A stretch of 64,000 bases of DNA. Origin: Clostridium sp. CAG:567. GTDB lineage: Bacteria; Bacillota; Clostridia; TANB77; CAG-508. The stretch lies in NCBI GenBank assembly GCA_000437855.1, contig FR902206.1:7139-71138 (forward strand), read 5' to 3'. Positions 26,725-35,322 of this stretch are shown in pieces (the stretch's first letter is position 1; each line of letters starts with the position of its first letter). The position numbers and the translations under genes are program-made. The notes under the pieces were generated by a model. It was not told the origin of the DNA. It saw nothing but the letters and a program-made list of their open reading frames with translations, and ran no database searches.

Positions 26725-26923
26725 ATGCAGTATTCATCTGAAGGAATAAATGAACAAAAGAATAAAATAGAAGAAAATTTAAAATATATATGTGACAATA
26801 TAGCTAAGATGAAAGGACCAATTTTTATAGAATTACTAGGAATGGCTAAAAATTGATTTTTCTGTACATGAAGGTTCAATACCACAAAGAGACGGAGAAC
26901 TATTAAAACAATTACTAATATAA
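26725..26923 (+). pseudogene. short gene fragment with frameshift
   Basis: An ATG at 26725 (AAAGGAGTATTTTT before it) opens a 43-codon frame ending MKGPIFIELLGMAKN and a TGA at 26854. Skipping one base, the frame continues KIDFSVHEGSIPQRDGELLKQLLI to TAA at 26921. The sequence GPIFIELLGMAK resembles the strand before a P-loop, but the loop itself is not there. It looks like a nucleotide-kinase-like gene reduced to its first residues plus a tail. Low certainty on origin. Confidence 0.45.
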
Positions 26924-26938
26924 AAATACATAAATAAA

Positions 26939-26967
26939 ATGTCTTAGAGTAATCTGAGGCATTTTTT
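26939..26967 (+). terminator. terminator before the AAA/M41 gene
   Basis: Stem ATGTCTTAGA with TCTGAGGCAT (two G-U pairs), a 4-nt loop and TTTTTT directly after. Confidence 0.8.
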
Positions 26968-27045
26968 AGTACATTGTAATTTTATTGAAAATTATTTTTT
27001 GTTATGTTAGAATATGAATGAATTGAAAGAGAAAGGAAATAAAAT

Positions 27046-30000
27046 ATGGATGAATATGTTTTAAAAAAATTGGAACTAATAAAAGCAAAATGGAAAGAAA
27101 AAAATGACTTTCAAGAAAAAGGAGTAATATTATTACCTAAAATTATTTCTATAAACAATGTATATTACTTTGCTTATCCAATACTTAGCAAAAATGAAAA
27201 TTCTGAATATGAATTGCAAAATTGGATATATCAAGAATTGAAAAAATTAGTATTAAAATATTCTCTTAAAAATAGTGATGATTATATTGGAAAAGTAAAC
27301 TTTGATGAAGAAATGATAAACAATACATTAGATAATAAAGATATATCAAAAGAATTTTTGAATCTATATAAATATATTACTGCAATTGTAACAAACAAAG
27401 AGAATAAAGAAATAGAACAAGGAAAATTAGATAAATTAATAGAGAAATATAATAAAAATTTACATGATAATTTAAATGAAGAAATTTTTAAAATTTATGA
27501 AAAAAATAATAATAGTGAAGATAATACAAGAGATAATCTTAAAGAAGTAAAGGTATCAGATGAGAAAGAAGGAAAGAATCAAAAAAATGGTGAAAATACA
27601 ACAAATAGTAGTGAAAATGTAGTCGATAAATATTCTAAAGAAACAAAACAAATTTTAAAAGATATAGGTACTTTAAAAAATCTTGAAATAGTTGATTATG
27701 ACTTTGAATGGAATTTGGTTCAAGGATTAAGATTTGCTTCATTAGATTTTATAGAACTGTGTATCACAATACTAAAGAAAGGAGAAGTTTCATTAAAACA
27801 AGTTGTTGTAAATGAAAAGAATAAAATTGAAATTTCAAGTAAAATTCTTAGTTTATGTGATAACAGATTTCAAAAGGAAGAGACAAATGATGTTATATTA
27901 AAGAAAAAAATAGAAAATAATGAGATGATAAATAAAAGTTCAAATAATTTTACAACATTACCAAATGATTATGAAAACAGTTCATGTATTAAATGTAAAT
28001 ATAGTAAATGTCCTAAGTACTATGCTGGTTACATTTTATATTTGAAAAACAAGGGATTATTAGAAACAAAATTAAAAGATAGAGAAGAATATAGAAGAAA
28101 TAAATTTGAAAGTGATTATTTCACATTTAGATGGACTGTAGAAGACGGAGTTAAAAAAATTCCAGGGAAAACATTTGATATAGCATTAGCATTATTTAAA
28201 AATAATATGGTGTTTGTAGAACAAGGAGGAAGCCAAGACGGAGAAAATGCATCAGCAAAAATACATCTACCATTTGACTGTAATGTATATAAATTTAATT
28301 CGGATAATATTGAAAATATATTAAAGTATAAAGATACTCCTGTTAAAGGATGGAGAAATGTTACAAGAAATGTAAAAAAATTATTGTATAAATGTAATAG
28401 CTGGAATTGTGCACTACCATATTGTATATTTGATGTTGCTGGATATCTTTTTTATCTTGATAAAACAGGGCAATGGAAACAAGCTGAAGAAGATAGAAAA
28501 TATTATGAAGAAAATAAAAAAGAAATAGAAGAACAGGCTTTGAAAGAACAAGAAGAACAGTTATGTAAATTTGAAGAAGAAGCTAAACAAAAAAGAGCTC
28601 AAGAAACTGAAAGAATATTAGAATATAAGAATAAAGCTCAAAATATTGAACAACTAATAGATAAAATAAATACAGAAGAAGGATTACATATATCTATTGA
28701 GGGTGAAAGAGGTACAGGAAAAATTGAATTGGCCAATAGAATATGCAAATTACTAAAAGCAAATAATAAAATTGATAATGATGAACCGGAATACTTAAGC
28801 ATTCATAATTTAGCATTCAAAAATACATACGAGAAGCTGGAAATTCCAGGTACTACAACATGGACTGTAAAAGAACTTTCTATTAGCAATAAGCATTTGT
28901 ATGTTTTAACAGATATAAAAGAATTTATTAAGGAATATAAAAATATAAATAGTGAAGATAATGTTAATTATATTACTTTAAAAAGAATTAATAGAGTAAT
29001 TGAATTGATAACATCTTTATTTGGAGAAGATTATATTATATTGGCATCTGACAAAAAGTCGATTGACGAATTTTTAATGTTAGATTCAAAAATTAAATTT
29101 GTATATCAAAATAATAGATATGAAATTTCAAACTTATCAATAGATGATTTATTTGAGTTATATTATAAAAGTTTAAATAATGAAATGTTGAACAAGCTAA
29201 GAAATGATACAGAACTTAGAGAAAAAATTAAAGAAAAATTTATAGATTATGTGAGTATAAATGCAGAGTTCTTTCCATTTCAAAATGAGGAATTAGCAAG
29301 ATACTTAGCAAATTATAGTATAAGTAAAAAAGATTTTGTTTTACCAGATAATATTTATAGAAGAGAAACTGTAGAGGAAAGCTTAAAGAAAATAATAGGC
29401 TTAAATACAGTAAAAGAAAATATAAAAAAATTTGAAAAGTATGCACTATATACAGTAAAAGCTAGAAACTTAGGATTAGAAATGAATAAATCAAATTTAC
29501 ACATGATTTTTACAGGTAATCCTGGTACTGGAAAAACAACGGTGGCAAGAATTATGGCTAAAATGTTATATGATTTAGCTTTAATTTCAGAAAACAAATT
29601 AGTAGAAGTTGAAAGAAAAGATTTAGTTGCAAGTTATATTGGACAAACAGCACCGAAAACAGCAGAAGTAATTGCAAAGGCAATGGGAGGGGTCTTATTT
29701 ATAGATGAAGCTTATACTCTAGCACAAGGAAATAAAGCAGAAAATGATTATGGAGCTGAAGCGGTTGCAACTTTAACCAAAGCAATGGAAGATCATAAGG
29801 ATGATTTAGTGGTTATTTTTGCAGGATATAAAGATGAAATGAAGACATTTTTAGATATAAATCCAGGAATATCTTCAAGAATTGGTTATACATTTCACTT
29901 TGAAGATTATACTAGTGCTGAACTAAATCAAATGTTCTTTATGAAAATGATGAATATGGGATATTCAGTGGATAAGAATGTGAATAAAAAACTATTAAAG

Positions 30001-31527
30001 ATTTTCGACTATTTTATTAAGAAAAAGAACTTTGGAAATGGACGTTTTATAGACAAACTAATTCAGGAAGTTGTTATGCAACACGCATTAAGAGAAACAA
30101 AAGATATAAGAGTAATTACTATAGATGACATACCAACAATAGAAGAATTAAATAATACAAATTATACAAATTATGATGCAGATAAAATGCTTAATGAGTT
30201 GGTAGGACTAAAAGATTTAAAAGAAAAAATTAAAGAATTTGAGAATTATATAAAATTCTTGAAAAAAGCAGAAGAGCAAAACTTAGTTATACCAAATCAA
30301 AATTTACACATGATTTTTACAGGAAACTCAGGTACGGGAAAAACAACTGTAGCAAGAATTATTGCAAAAATTTTATTTGATTTAGGAATGATTCATGAAA
30401 ATAAACTAGTAGAAGTTGAAAGAAAAGATTTAGTGGCAGGTTATGTAGGACAAACAGCACAAAAAACCTCAGAAGTAATTGAAAAAGCAATGGGAGGAGT
30501 GTTATTTATAGATGAAGCCTATACTCTAGCACAAGGTAGTAAATCAGGAAATGATTTTGGTTCAGAAGCAGTTGCAACTTTAATTAAAGCAATGGAAGTC
30601 CATAAAGGAGAATTTGTAGTAATATTTGCAGGTTACAAAGAAGAAATGGGTGAATTCTTAAATATAAATTCAGGTATTGCATCAAGAGTTGGTTATATAT
30701 TTAATTTTCCGGATTATACAGATGAAGAGTATTGTGAAATATATTATAGAAAAATATCAGCATTAGGCTTGAAAATTGAAGATGATGCAAAAGAAAATGT
30801 TGAACAAGTGATGAAGTATTTTTGTAATGTGGAGAATAATGGAAATGGTAGGTTTGTAGATAAAGTTGTACAAAATACATTATTAAAACTTGCAAAAAAA
30901 GATGGGGACATTACTTTAGTAACAAAAGAATGCATACCATCAATTCAAGATATGACAAGAACTATGTTTGCTGGTGAATCTATGATAAATCCGGATTTTA
31001 TTGATGAAAAATCTCAAAGAAGAACAGCAATTCATGAAATTGGACATGCAACTATAAGATATGTATTAGAAAAATTACCAGGAATTAAAAAAATTACTAT
31101 AAATGCTGAAGGTACTGGAACACTAGGATATGTTGAATACAATAATACTAATTTTAAATATACATCAAGCAAAAATGAATATTTGAATAGAATATGTGGA
31201 CTTTTAGGTGGAATGTGTAATGAAATAATTTATTTTGGAGAACATGAATCTGGTAATGGTAGTGATTTAGAAAAAGCTTCTAAGATTGTAACTAATATGA
31301 TTACAAGATTTGGAATGTCAGACATGGGATTATATACATTTCCAGATGAGAAAGACACTGGTAAATACATATATGAGGAAGCTAATAAAATACTTGCCGA
31401 ATGTTATGATAAAACAATTAAAATATTGACAGAAAATAAAGAAAAAACTCAAAAAGCAGTTGAATATTTACTTGAACATAAAGAAATTGACGAAAGTCAA
31501 TTTGTAAAAATTATGAATAAATCATAA
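27046..31527 (+). CDS. SpoVK/CbbX-type tandem AAA+ protein with C-terminal M41 protease
   Basis: 1493 residues. Residues 1-310 are a Lys/Glu/Asn-rich region of no known family. At about 314-322 lies CIKCKYSKC and near 450 CNSWNCALPYC, possibly a zinc site. A degenerate P-loop module (GERGTGKIELANRICKLLK, about 552) precedes two close copies of the CbbX/SpoVK AAA+ domain: GNPGTGKTTVARIM (about 824) with GVLFIDEAYTLAQG, and GNSGTGKTTVARII (about 1092) with the same Walker B. The C-terminal 180 residues are a peptidase M41 domain: HEIGH at about 1330-1334 and the third ligand Asp in GSDLEKASKIVTNMITRFGM (about 1407), as in FtsH. No membrane segment is visible, unlike FtsH. It is probably a soluble ATP-driven protease; substrate unknown. 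Confidence 0.85.
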   Translation: MDEYVLKKLELIKAKWKEKNDFQEKGVILLPKIISINNVYYFAYPILSKNENSEYELQNWIYQELKKLVLKYSLKNSDDYIGKVNFDEEMINNTLDNKDISKEFLNLYKYITAIVTNKENKEIEQGKLDKLIEKYNKNLHDNLNEEIFKIYEKNNNSEDNTRDNLKEVKVSDEKEGKNQKNGENTTNSSENVVDKYSKETKQILKDIGTLKNLEIVDYDFEWNLVQGLRFASLDFIELCITILKKGEVSLKQVVVNEKNKIEISSKILSLCDNRFQKEETNDVILKKKIENNEMINKSSNNFTTLPNDYENSSCIKCKYSKCPKYYAGYILYLKNKGLLETKLKDREEYRRNKFESDYFTFRWTVEDGVKKIPGKTFDIALALFKNNMVFVEQGGSQDGENASAKIHLPFDCNVYKFNSDNIENILKYKDTPVKGWRNVTRNVKKLLYKCNSWNCALPYCIFDVAGYLFYLDKTGQWKQAEEDRKYYEENKKEIEEQALKEQEEQLCKFEEEAKQKRAQETERILEYKNKAQNIEQLIDKINTEEGLHISIEGERGTGKIELANRICKLLKANNKIDNDEPEYLSIHNLAFKNTYEKLEIPGTTTWTVKELSISNKHLYVLTDIKEFIKEYKNINSEDNVNYITLKRINRVIELITSLFGEDYIILASDKKSIDEFLMLDSKIKFVYQNNRYEISNLSIDDLFELYYKSLNNEMLNKLRNDTELREKIKEKFIDYVSINAEFFPFQNEELARYLANYSISKKDFVLPDNIYRRETVEESLKKIIGLNTVKENIKKFEKYALYTVKARNLGLEMNKSNLHMIFTGNPGTGKTTVARIMAKMLYDLALISENKLVEVERKDLVASYIGQTAPKTAEVIAKAMGGVLFIDEAYTLAQGNKAENDYGAEAVATLTKAMEDHKDDLVVIFAGYKDEMKTFLDINPGISSRIGYTFHFEDYTSAELNQMFFMKMMNMGYSVDKNVNKKLLKIFDYFIKKKNFGNGRFIDKLIQEVVMQHALRETKDIRVITIDDIPTIEELNNTNYTNYDADKMLNELVGLKDLKEKIKEFENYIKFLKKAEEQNLVIPNQNLHMIFTGNSGTGKTTVARIIAKILFDLGMIHENKLVEVERKDLVAGYVGQTAQKTSEVIEKAMGGVLFIDEAYTLAQGSKSGNDFGSEAVATLIKAMEVHKGEFVVIFAGYKEEMGEFLNINSGIASRVGYIFNFPDYTDEEYCEIYYRKISALGLKIEDDAKENVEQVMKYFCNVENNGNGRFVDKVVQNTLLKLAKKDGDITLVTKECIPSIQDMTRTMFAGESMINPDFIDEKSQRRTAIHEIGHATIRYVLEKLPGIKKITINAEGTGTLGYVEYNNTNFKYTSSKNEYLNRICGLLGGMCNEIIYFGEHESGNGSDLEKASKIVTNMITRFGMSDMGLYTFPDEKDTGKYIYEEANKILAECYDKTIKILTENKEKTQKAVEYLLEHKEIDESQFVKIMNKS

Positions 31528-31557
31528 TAATAGAAATTTATTAAGGAGATATATGAG

Positions 31558-31692
31558 ATGAGAGATAGTGAACTTATAAACAATTTAAGATATATTTTAG
31601 ATAAAGATTGTGTAGAAAAATTAATAAAACACCATGATGAAGAATATGAAAAAACATTAAAAGAAATACGTAAAAAGGGAATGATTTTCTAG
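31558..31692 (+). CDS. small acidic/basic protein, 44 aa
   Basis: A short ORF (MRDSELINNLRYILDKDC…) ending KKGMIF. AAGGAGATATATGAG lies just before its ATG, and it is 30 bp after the AAA/M41 gene, so it is likely the second gene of that transcript. Predicted helical and highly charged, with no recognised domain. A small adaptor for the upstream protease is possible but unproved. Confidence 0.5.
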   Translation: MRDSELINNLRYILDKDCVEKLIKHHDEEYEKTLKEIRKKGMIF

Positions 31693-31746
31693 AAATATAA
31701 GTTATGATATACAAGAGGCCTGTTTGGAAAAAGGATGGAAAATATT

Positions 31747-32232
31747 ATGAAAAATGAATCAAATTTAAAATATACATATAAACATAGAAAAGTAGTTATG
31801 TACTTAGCAAATAAGTACATAAAAGAAAATAAAGATGCAATTTTATGTAGGATGAAAAATCATGATTTAGATAAAATGTTTATGTATTTGTTTTATGATA
31901 AAAAGGATGTGTCTCAAATACATAGAAGATTATCGTCACATCATAAAAATGAACTAGAAAAAGACTATATAGATTATGTTGAAATGGTATTAGATTGGGA
32001 AAGTGCCAGATATACAAAACCAGATAAACCATTAAATGCTTATGATACATTATACAAATATTATCCTACAATGGAAGAAAAAATAATACCAATATTAGAA
32101 GAATTTGAAATTAACAAATCAAATTTACCAATGGAAGAGGATGTACTTGAATATGCTAATAGTATAAGTGAAGTATCAAATGAAGAAATAAAAAATGAGC
32201 TATTAAATTATATAAACAGTGAATGTATTTAG
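31747..32232 (+). CDS. DUF5662-like protein
   Basis: 161 residues from ATG 31747, placed after AAAAAGGATGG, the same leader used by the membrane protein at 25603. The pattern TYKHRKVVMYLANKYI … MKNHDLDKMFMYL … HRRLSSHHKNELEKDYIDYVEMVLDWESARYTKPDKPLNAYDTLY is that of the DUF5662 family, with conserved His and Asp residues that could bind a metal (HDxDK, SxHH). Function unknown. It is the last gene before the rbgA insertion array and ends at a strong terminator. Confidence 0.7.
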   Translation: MKNESNLKYTYKHRKVVMYLANKYIKENKDAILCRMKNHDLDKMFMYLFYDKKDVSQIHRRLSSHHKNELEKDYIDYVEMVLDWESARYTKPDKPLNAYDTLYKYYPTMEEKIIPILEEFEINKSNLPMEEDVLEYANSISEVSNEEIKNELLNYINSECI

Positions 32233-32296
32233 TTTATATTAATAAGCATAAAATATTTGACAAGGAAAGTATGTAAAACTCAATATAAATTTTATG

Positions 32297-32330
32297 AAGC
32301 AAGTGATTAGTTGAAAATCACTTGCTTTTA
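32297..32330 (+). terminator. terminator upstream of the native rbgA start
   Basis: An 11-bp stem (AAGCAAGTGAT with ATCACTTGCTT) with a 9-nt loop and TTTT. It marks the end of the DUF5662 transcript. A promoter-like pair, TTGAAA (32311) and TAAAAT (32334) with 17 bp between, overlaps it. Confidence 0.85.
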
Positions 32331-32339
32331 TGATAAAAT
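32311..32339 (+). promoter_or_regulatory. putative native rbgA promoter
   Basis: TTGAAA at 32311-32316 and TAAAAT at 32334-32339, spacing 17, 38 bp before the ATG at 32377. It overlaps the upstream terminator stem. Weak by consensus, but it is the only candidate between the terminator and the native rbgA start. Confidence 0.4.
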
Positions 32340-32376
32340 ATAGAATGTATTTAAAATAAAAAAATAGGTGAATAAA

Positions 32377-32412
32377 ATGAGTAATGAAAATAAGATGAAT
32401 ATTAACTGGTAA
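32377..32412 (+). pseudogene. displaced native start of rbgA (mini-ORF 1)
   Basis: An 11-codon ORF, MSNENKMNINW then TAA, with AGGTGA before the ATG. RbgA proteins start with …INWYPGHMAK, and the intact rbgA body lies 7 kb downstream. This mini-ORF stops exactly after the TGG of that motif, within the core AACTGGTA (32404-32411). I read it as the original chromosomal 5' end of rbgA, cut off by an insertion. Its short, plain sequence and its position next to resident genes favour the native copy. Confidence 0.7.
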
Positions 32413-32570
32413 AGAACGACTTATATAAACTTTCTCTTAAGCCCTTATTTTATAAGACTTTTTATTTAACTTCTTTTTACATTTTATAAGTAAAAATCAA
32501 TTGGATTTTGAGGAAAAATGGGGTAATTACGACTTAAGGAAAACTTTTATATAAAAAATGAAGAAGGAGG
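32404..32570 (+). repeat. left-end arm of E1 (homologous to E2 arm)
   Basis: Non-coding, aligned over its whole length with 34456-34612 (for example GGTAAAGAACGACT, CTTATTTTATAAG, TTTCTTTTTACA). It holds two internal copies of a motif with ACGACTTA (32416-32423 and 32529-32536), each followed by AAACTTT. A likely recombinase-binding or regulatory end. Confidence 0.65.
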
Positions 32571-32575
32571 TAGTA

Positions 32576-32899
32576 ATGAAGAAAATTGTAGATAGATATA
32601 CTAATAATATTTTTGAAAATATTAAACATATGGATGAATATGGAAATGAATATTGGTATGCTAGGGAACTTTCAAAAGTTTTAGAATATAGAGATTGAAG
32701 AAATTTTTTAAAGGTTTTAAATAAAGCAAAAGATGCTTGTAAAAATTCTGGGTTTAATATAGATGGACAACTTGTTGAGGTCAACAGGTTGTCAAAAAAA
32801 AACAATAATGCTATTGCTAATATACAAGATTATAAACTTTCAAGAAGAAAGGGAGCTTTCAAAAACAAAATCTTTTTAAAAGATGTTGAGGAGGATTAG
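32576..32899 (+). pseudogene. DinD/BRO-N family protein, truncated
   Basis: From ATG 32576 (AAGGAGGTAGTA before it) the frame reads as the N-terminus of DinD/BRO proteins: IKHMDEYGNEYWYARELSKVLEYRD, then TGA (32696) where Trp is expected, then RNFLKVLNKAKDACKNSGF. After …NIQDYKLSRR the family sequence stops and an unrelated tail (KGAFKNKIFLKDVEED) ends at 32899. DinD is a DNA-damage-induced protein; BRO domains are common in phages. This copy is dead: one nonsense codon and loss of the C-terminal two thirds. Confidence 0.75.
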
Positions 32900-32907
32900 A
32901 TTTTATA

Positions 32908-33552
32908 ATGAAATTAATAGATGATACAGAATTTTTAGTAATAGATTTTGAAACGATTACTCCAAAAGGAAGACCACCAGAGCCAATAGAAGTAGGAATA
33001 TTAAGAATAAAACAAAAAAAAATAGATAATAATGCATCAATTGATTGGCTGATTAAGCCACCAGAAGGTTTACACTTAACGCGTTTTGATACTTCACAAA
33101 CAGGTATAACAGAACAAGATTTAATGCATGGTATAGATGCTAAAAGAGCAATGAGAATAATTGATAAATCTTGTTCAAAAAAAGACTATGTATTTATTGC
33201 ACAAAATGCTAAATATGAAGCTAATATTTTATCTCATTATACAGATGAATGTAAAGGAATAGCTAAAACACCAATAATAGATACTATTTTATTAGCCAAA
33301 CATGTTTTACCAAAATTGTCAAATTACAAATTAGATACCTTGGCAAGCACATTGGGATTACGAATCCCAGAAAATAGGCATAGAGCTCTTTCTGATTGCT
33401 TTTTAACAGCAGAAGTCTTTTTAAAATTACTTGAACTACAAAAAGGAAAGCATGAGATAATATATTTGGATGAGTTATTAAATATTGCGAAAATAAAAAC
33501 AAAATATAGCGAACCTCAACAATTGACATTGGGAGATTTCATGGGATTGTAA
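32908..33552 (+). CDS. DnaQ-like 3'-5' exonuclease
   Basis: 214 residues of the DEDD exonuclease fold: Exo I LVIDFETITPKG, Exo II IAQNAKYEANIL (where the Asp is usually in NxxFD; here Tyr-Glu, slightly deviant), Exo III HRALSDCFLTAEVF. The C-terminal 45 residues are Lys-rich and not conserved. It starts 8 bp after the DinD remnant. It is the one clearly intact gene of E1. Similar stand-alone exonucleases occur in prophages and conjugative elements. Substrate unknown. Confidence 0.85.
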   Translation: MKLIDDTEFLVIDFETITPKGRPPEPIEVGILRIKQKKIDNNASIDWLIKPPEGLHLTRFDTSQTGITEQDLMHGIDAKRAMRIIDKSCSKKDYVFIAQNAKYEANILSHYTDECKGIAKTPIIDTILLAKHVLPKLSNYKLDTLASTLGLRIPENRHRALSDCFLTAEVFLKLLELQKGKHEIIYLDELLNIAKIKTKYSEPQQLTLGDFMGL

Positions 33553-33589
33553 AGATAACTTTTATTTAACGAAATGGGGTGCGATAATA

Positions 33590-34396
33590 ATGCAAATTGG
33601 AATTGATGTAGATGGAGTATTACTTGATTAAAATATTAAAGTAAATATTACAAACATAGATGATAATGATTATATTTGTATTTCTGATTTTGGTAAATAC
33701 AAAGAGGGAAAATCGAAAGCTGATGACATTATAAGAAACTGGTTAAGAAATAGAATTACTTTGGAATTTTTAGGAACATGGGAGTCTATTTATAATCCAA
33801 ATTTTAATTCCGTCGAATTCGACGGGTTTAGAAAAAGTGCAGGACTTCATACATTTACATTAAGTGTTACTGAATGGTGTGATAAAACAAATGCGATTGG
33901 AATATATTCAAAGCGTGGAAAATATGGTGGAACATATGCACATAAAGATATTGCATTTGAATTTGCATCAGCAATTAGTCCCGTTTTTAAATTGTATTTA
34001 ATAAAGGAATTTGAGAGATTAAAGGAGTTAGAAAATCAGAATAGAGAAGGGGATGTAAAAAGAATACTAACGAAAAATAATTATTTGATACATACTGATG
34101 CAATTAAAAATTATATATTGCCAGATAATGATTTTTATAAAAATAGAGAATGGTTAAAGCATGCTGAAGAAGCAGATTTTTTGAATGTTGCAGTATTTAA
34201 TACAACGGCTAAAAAATGGAGAGAACTTAATCCTGAATTAGCAAAAACATCTAATTTTGCAAGAAGTCATATAGAAGCAGATATGTATTTTGAAAATATT
34301 TTTCCAGCTTTAAATATTAGGTTTATATCTATTATAGAAAATATAGATAGCATAATTATATTTCAAAATGGAGAAATAAACGTAAAATTCAAGTAA
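33590..34396 (+). pseudogene. HAD stub fused to 5'-truncated KilA-N gene
   Basis: ATG 33590 opens MQIGIDVDGVLLD, the first strand and nucleophile motif of an HAD phosphatase, then TAA (33629). In the same frame the next codon begins NIKVNITNIDDNDYICISDFGKYK…, the start of a KilA-N protein (DNA-binding domain of phage antirepressors), without its own start codon. KilA-N motifs follow: WLRNRITLEFLGTWE, SAGLHTFTLSVTEW, TGGTYAHKDIAFEFA-like YGGTYAHKDIAFEF. The end (…IIIFQNGEINVKFK) is also not the family C-terminus. Two gene pieces have been joined by deletion. Confidence 0.7.
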
Positions 34397-34410
34397 AGGA
34401 GTGAACATAG

Positions 34411-34464
34411 ATGAATAAAGAAAAAGATCAAAATAGTTATCACAAAATCAACCTTAACTGGTAA
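34411..34464 (+). pseudogene. replacement rbgA start carried by E1 (mini-ORF 2)
   Basis: A 17-codon ORF, MNKEKDQNSYHKINLNW then TAA, with AAAGGAG overlapping the end of the KilA-N frame. It ends at the TGG of the rbgA N-W-Y-P-G motif within core AACTGGTA (34456-34463). Its N-terminal residues differ from mini-ORF 1, but the join point is identical. It probably fed rbgA after E1 inserted and was itself cut off by E2. Confidence 0.65.
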
Positions 34465-34612
34465 AGAACGACTCATATAAACTCTCTTTAAAACTCTTAT
34501 TTTATAAGGCTTTTAATTAAATTTCTTTTTACAATTTTTAATAAAAAATTAACAAAAATTATAAGAAAAATTGGGTAAGAACTACTTAAAGAAACTTTTT
34601 TATAAGAAGGTG
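34456..34612 (+). repeat. left-end arm of E2 (homologous to E1 arm)
   Basis: Partner of 32404-32570. Starts identically (AACTGGTAAAGAACGACT) and has the two motif copies ACGACTCA (34468-34475) and ACTACTTA (34581-34588). No ORF with a ribosome site is present until the glycosylase gene. Confidence 0.65.
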
Positions 34613-34618
34613 AATATT

Positions 34619-35305
34619 TTGAAGATAGAAGATTTAAGAAAAGATTATGATGAATTACAAGTTAAATATGGTGCTAAGGAATTAGATTCTATATATAATG
34701 GTGGATGTGAAAAAAATCCTGATATATGTTTTGTTTTTATGAATCCTACCGGAAAAAATATTGCCAGTGATAAATCTTGGAAAGGTAGAAAGTCTCCATG
34801 GTTAGGAACTAAAAATATATGGAAGTTGTTCTATAAAGTTGATTTATTAAGTGAAGAAACATTTAACAAAATTCAAGAAAAGAAACCAAAAGAATGGGAT
34901 TATGAGTTTTGCAACTATGTTTACGAAGAAATTGAAAAAAATAAATTGTTCATTACTAATTTAGGTAAATGTACACAAATAGATGCAAGACCGTTGCCTG
35001 ATGAAGTGTTAAAAAAATATCTTGATTTATTATTCAAAGAAATAAACATAATTAAACCAAAAATAATTATTACTTTTGGAAACCAAGTTAGTTCTATTAT
35101 TTTAAATAAAAAGATATCTGTATCTGAAAATAGAAAAAAATGTCACAAAATACAAATTAATAAAAACGAATATAAAGTTTATCCTGTTTATTATCCAGTA
35201 GGTAATGGCATATTTAATATTGATAAATCGATAGAAGATATAAAATGGATAATTGAAAATGAAATAAAAAAAGAAGAACAAAATCTTCTTTGTAAAATTT
35301 TATAG
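34619..35305 (+). CDS. uracil-DNA glycosylase superfamily protein
   Basis: 228 residues from a TTG at 34619, chosen because AGAAGGTGAATATT precedes it. UDG-superfamily features: CFVFMNPTGKNIAS (motif 1, where family 4 has GEAPG-type loops), LFITNLGKCTQIDARPLPDEVLKKYLDLLFKEINIIKPKIIITFGNQVSSIIL and the late PVYYPVGNGIFNI (motif 2-like, with PxxxxN instead of HPS). Active-site residues differ from canonical UDG, so activity on uracil is uncertain. Such divergent glycosylases are found in phages and defence systems. It is intact and is the first gene of E2. Confidence 0.75.
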   Translation: MKIEDLRKDYDELQVKYGAKELDSIYNGGCEKNPDICFVFMNPTGKNIASDKSWKGRKSPWLGTKNIWKLFYKVDLLSEETFNKIQEKKPKEWDYEFCNYVYEEIEKNKLFITNLGKCTQIDARPLPDEVLKKYLDLLFKEINIIKPKIIITFGNQVSSIILNKKISVSENRKKCHKIQINKNEYKVYPVYYPVGNGIFNIDKSIEDIKWIIENEIKKEEQNLLCKIL

Positions 35306-35322
35306 AAAGTTGTAATAATAAG

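Larger units (their letters stand above)
32404..34463 (+). mobile_element. insertion segment E1 in rbgA
   Basis: About 2.05 kb between two copies of the core AACTGGTA (32404-32411 and 34456-34463). The left end is a 165-bp arm shared with E2; the right end is a replacement rbgA start (34411). Cargo: DinD/BRO remnant, DnaQ-type exonuclease, HAD stub fused to KilA-N. It has no recombinase of its own, so it is decayed or depended on another element. Probably the oldest insertion because it abuts the native start. Confidence 0.6.
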
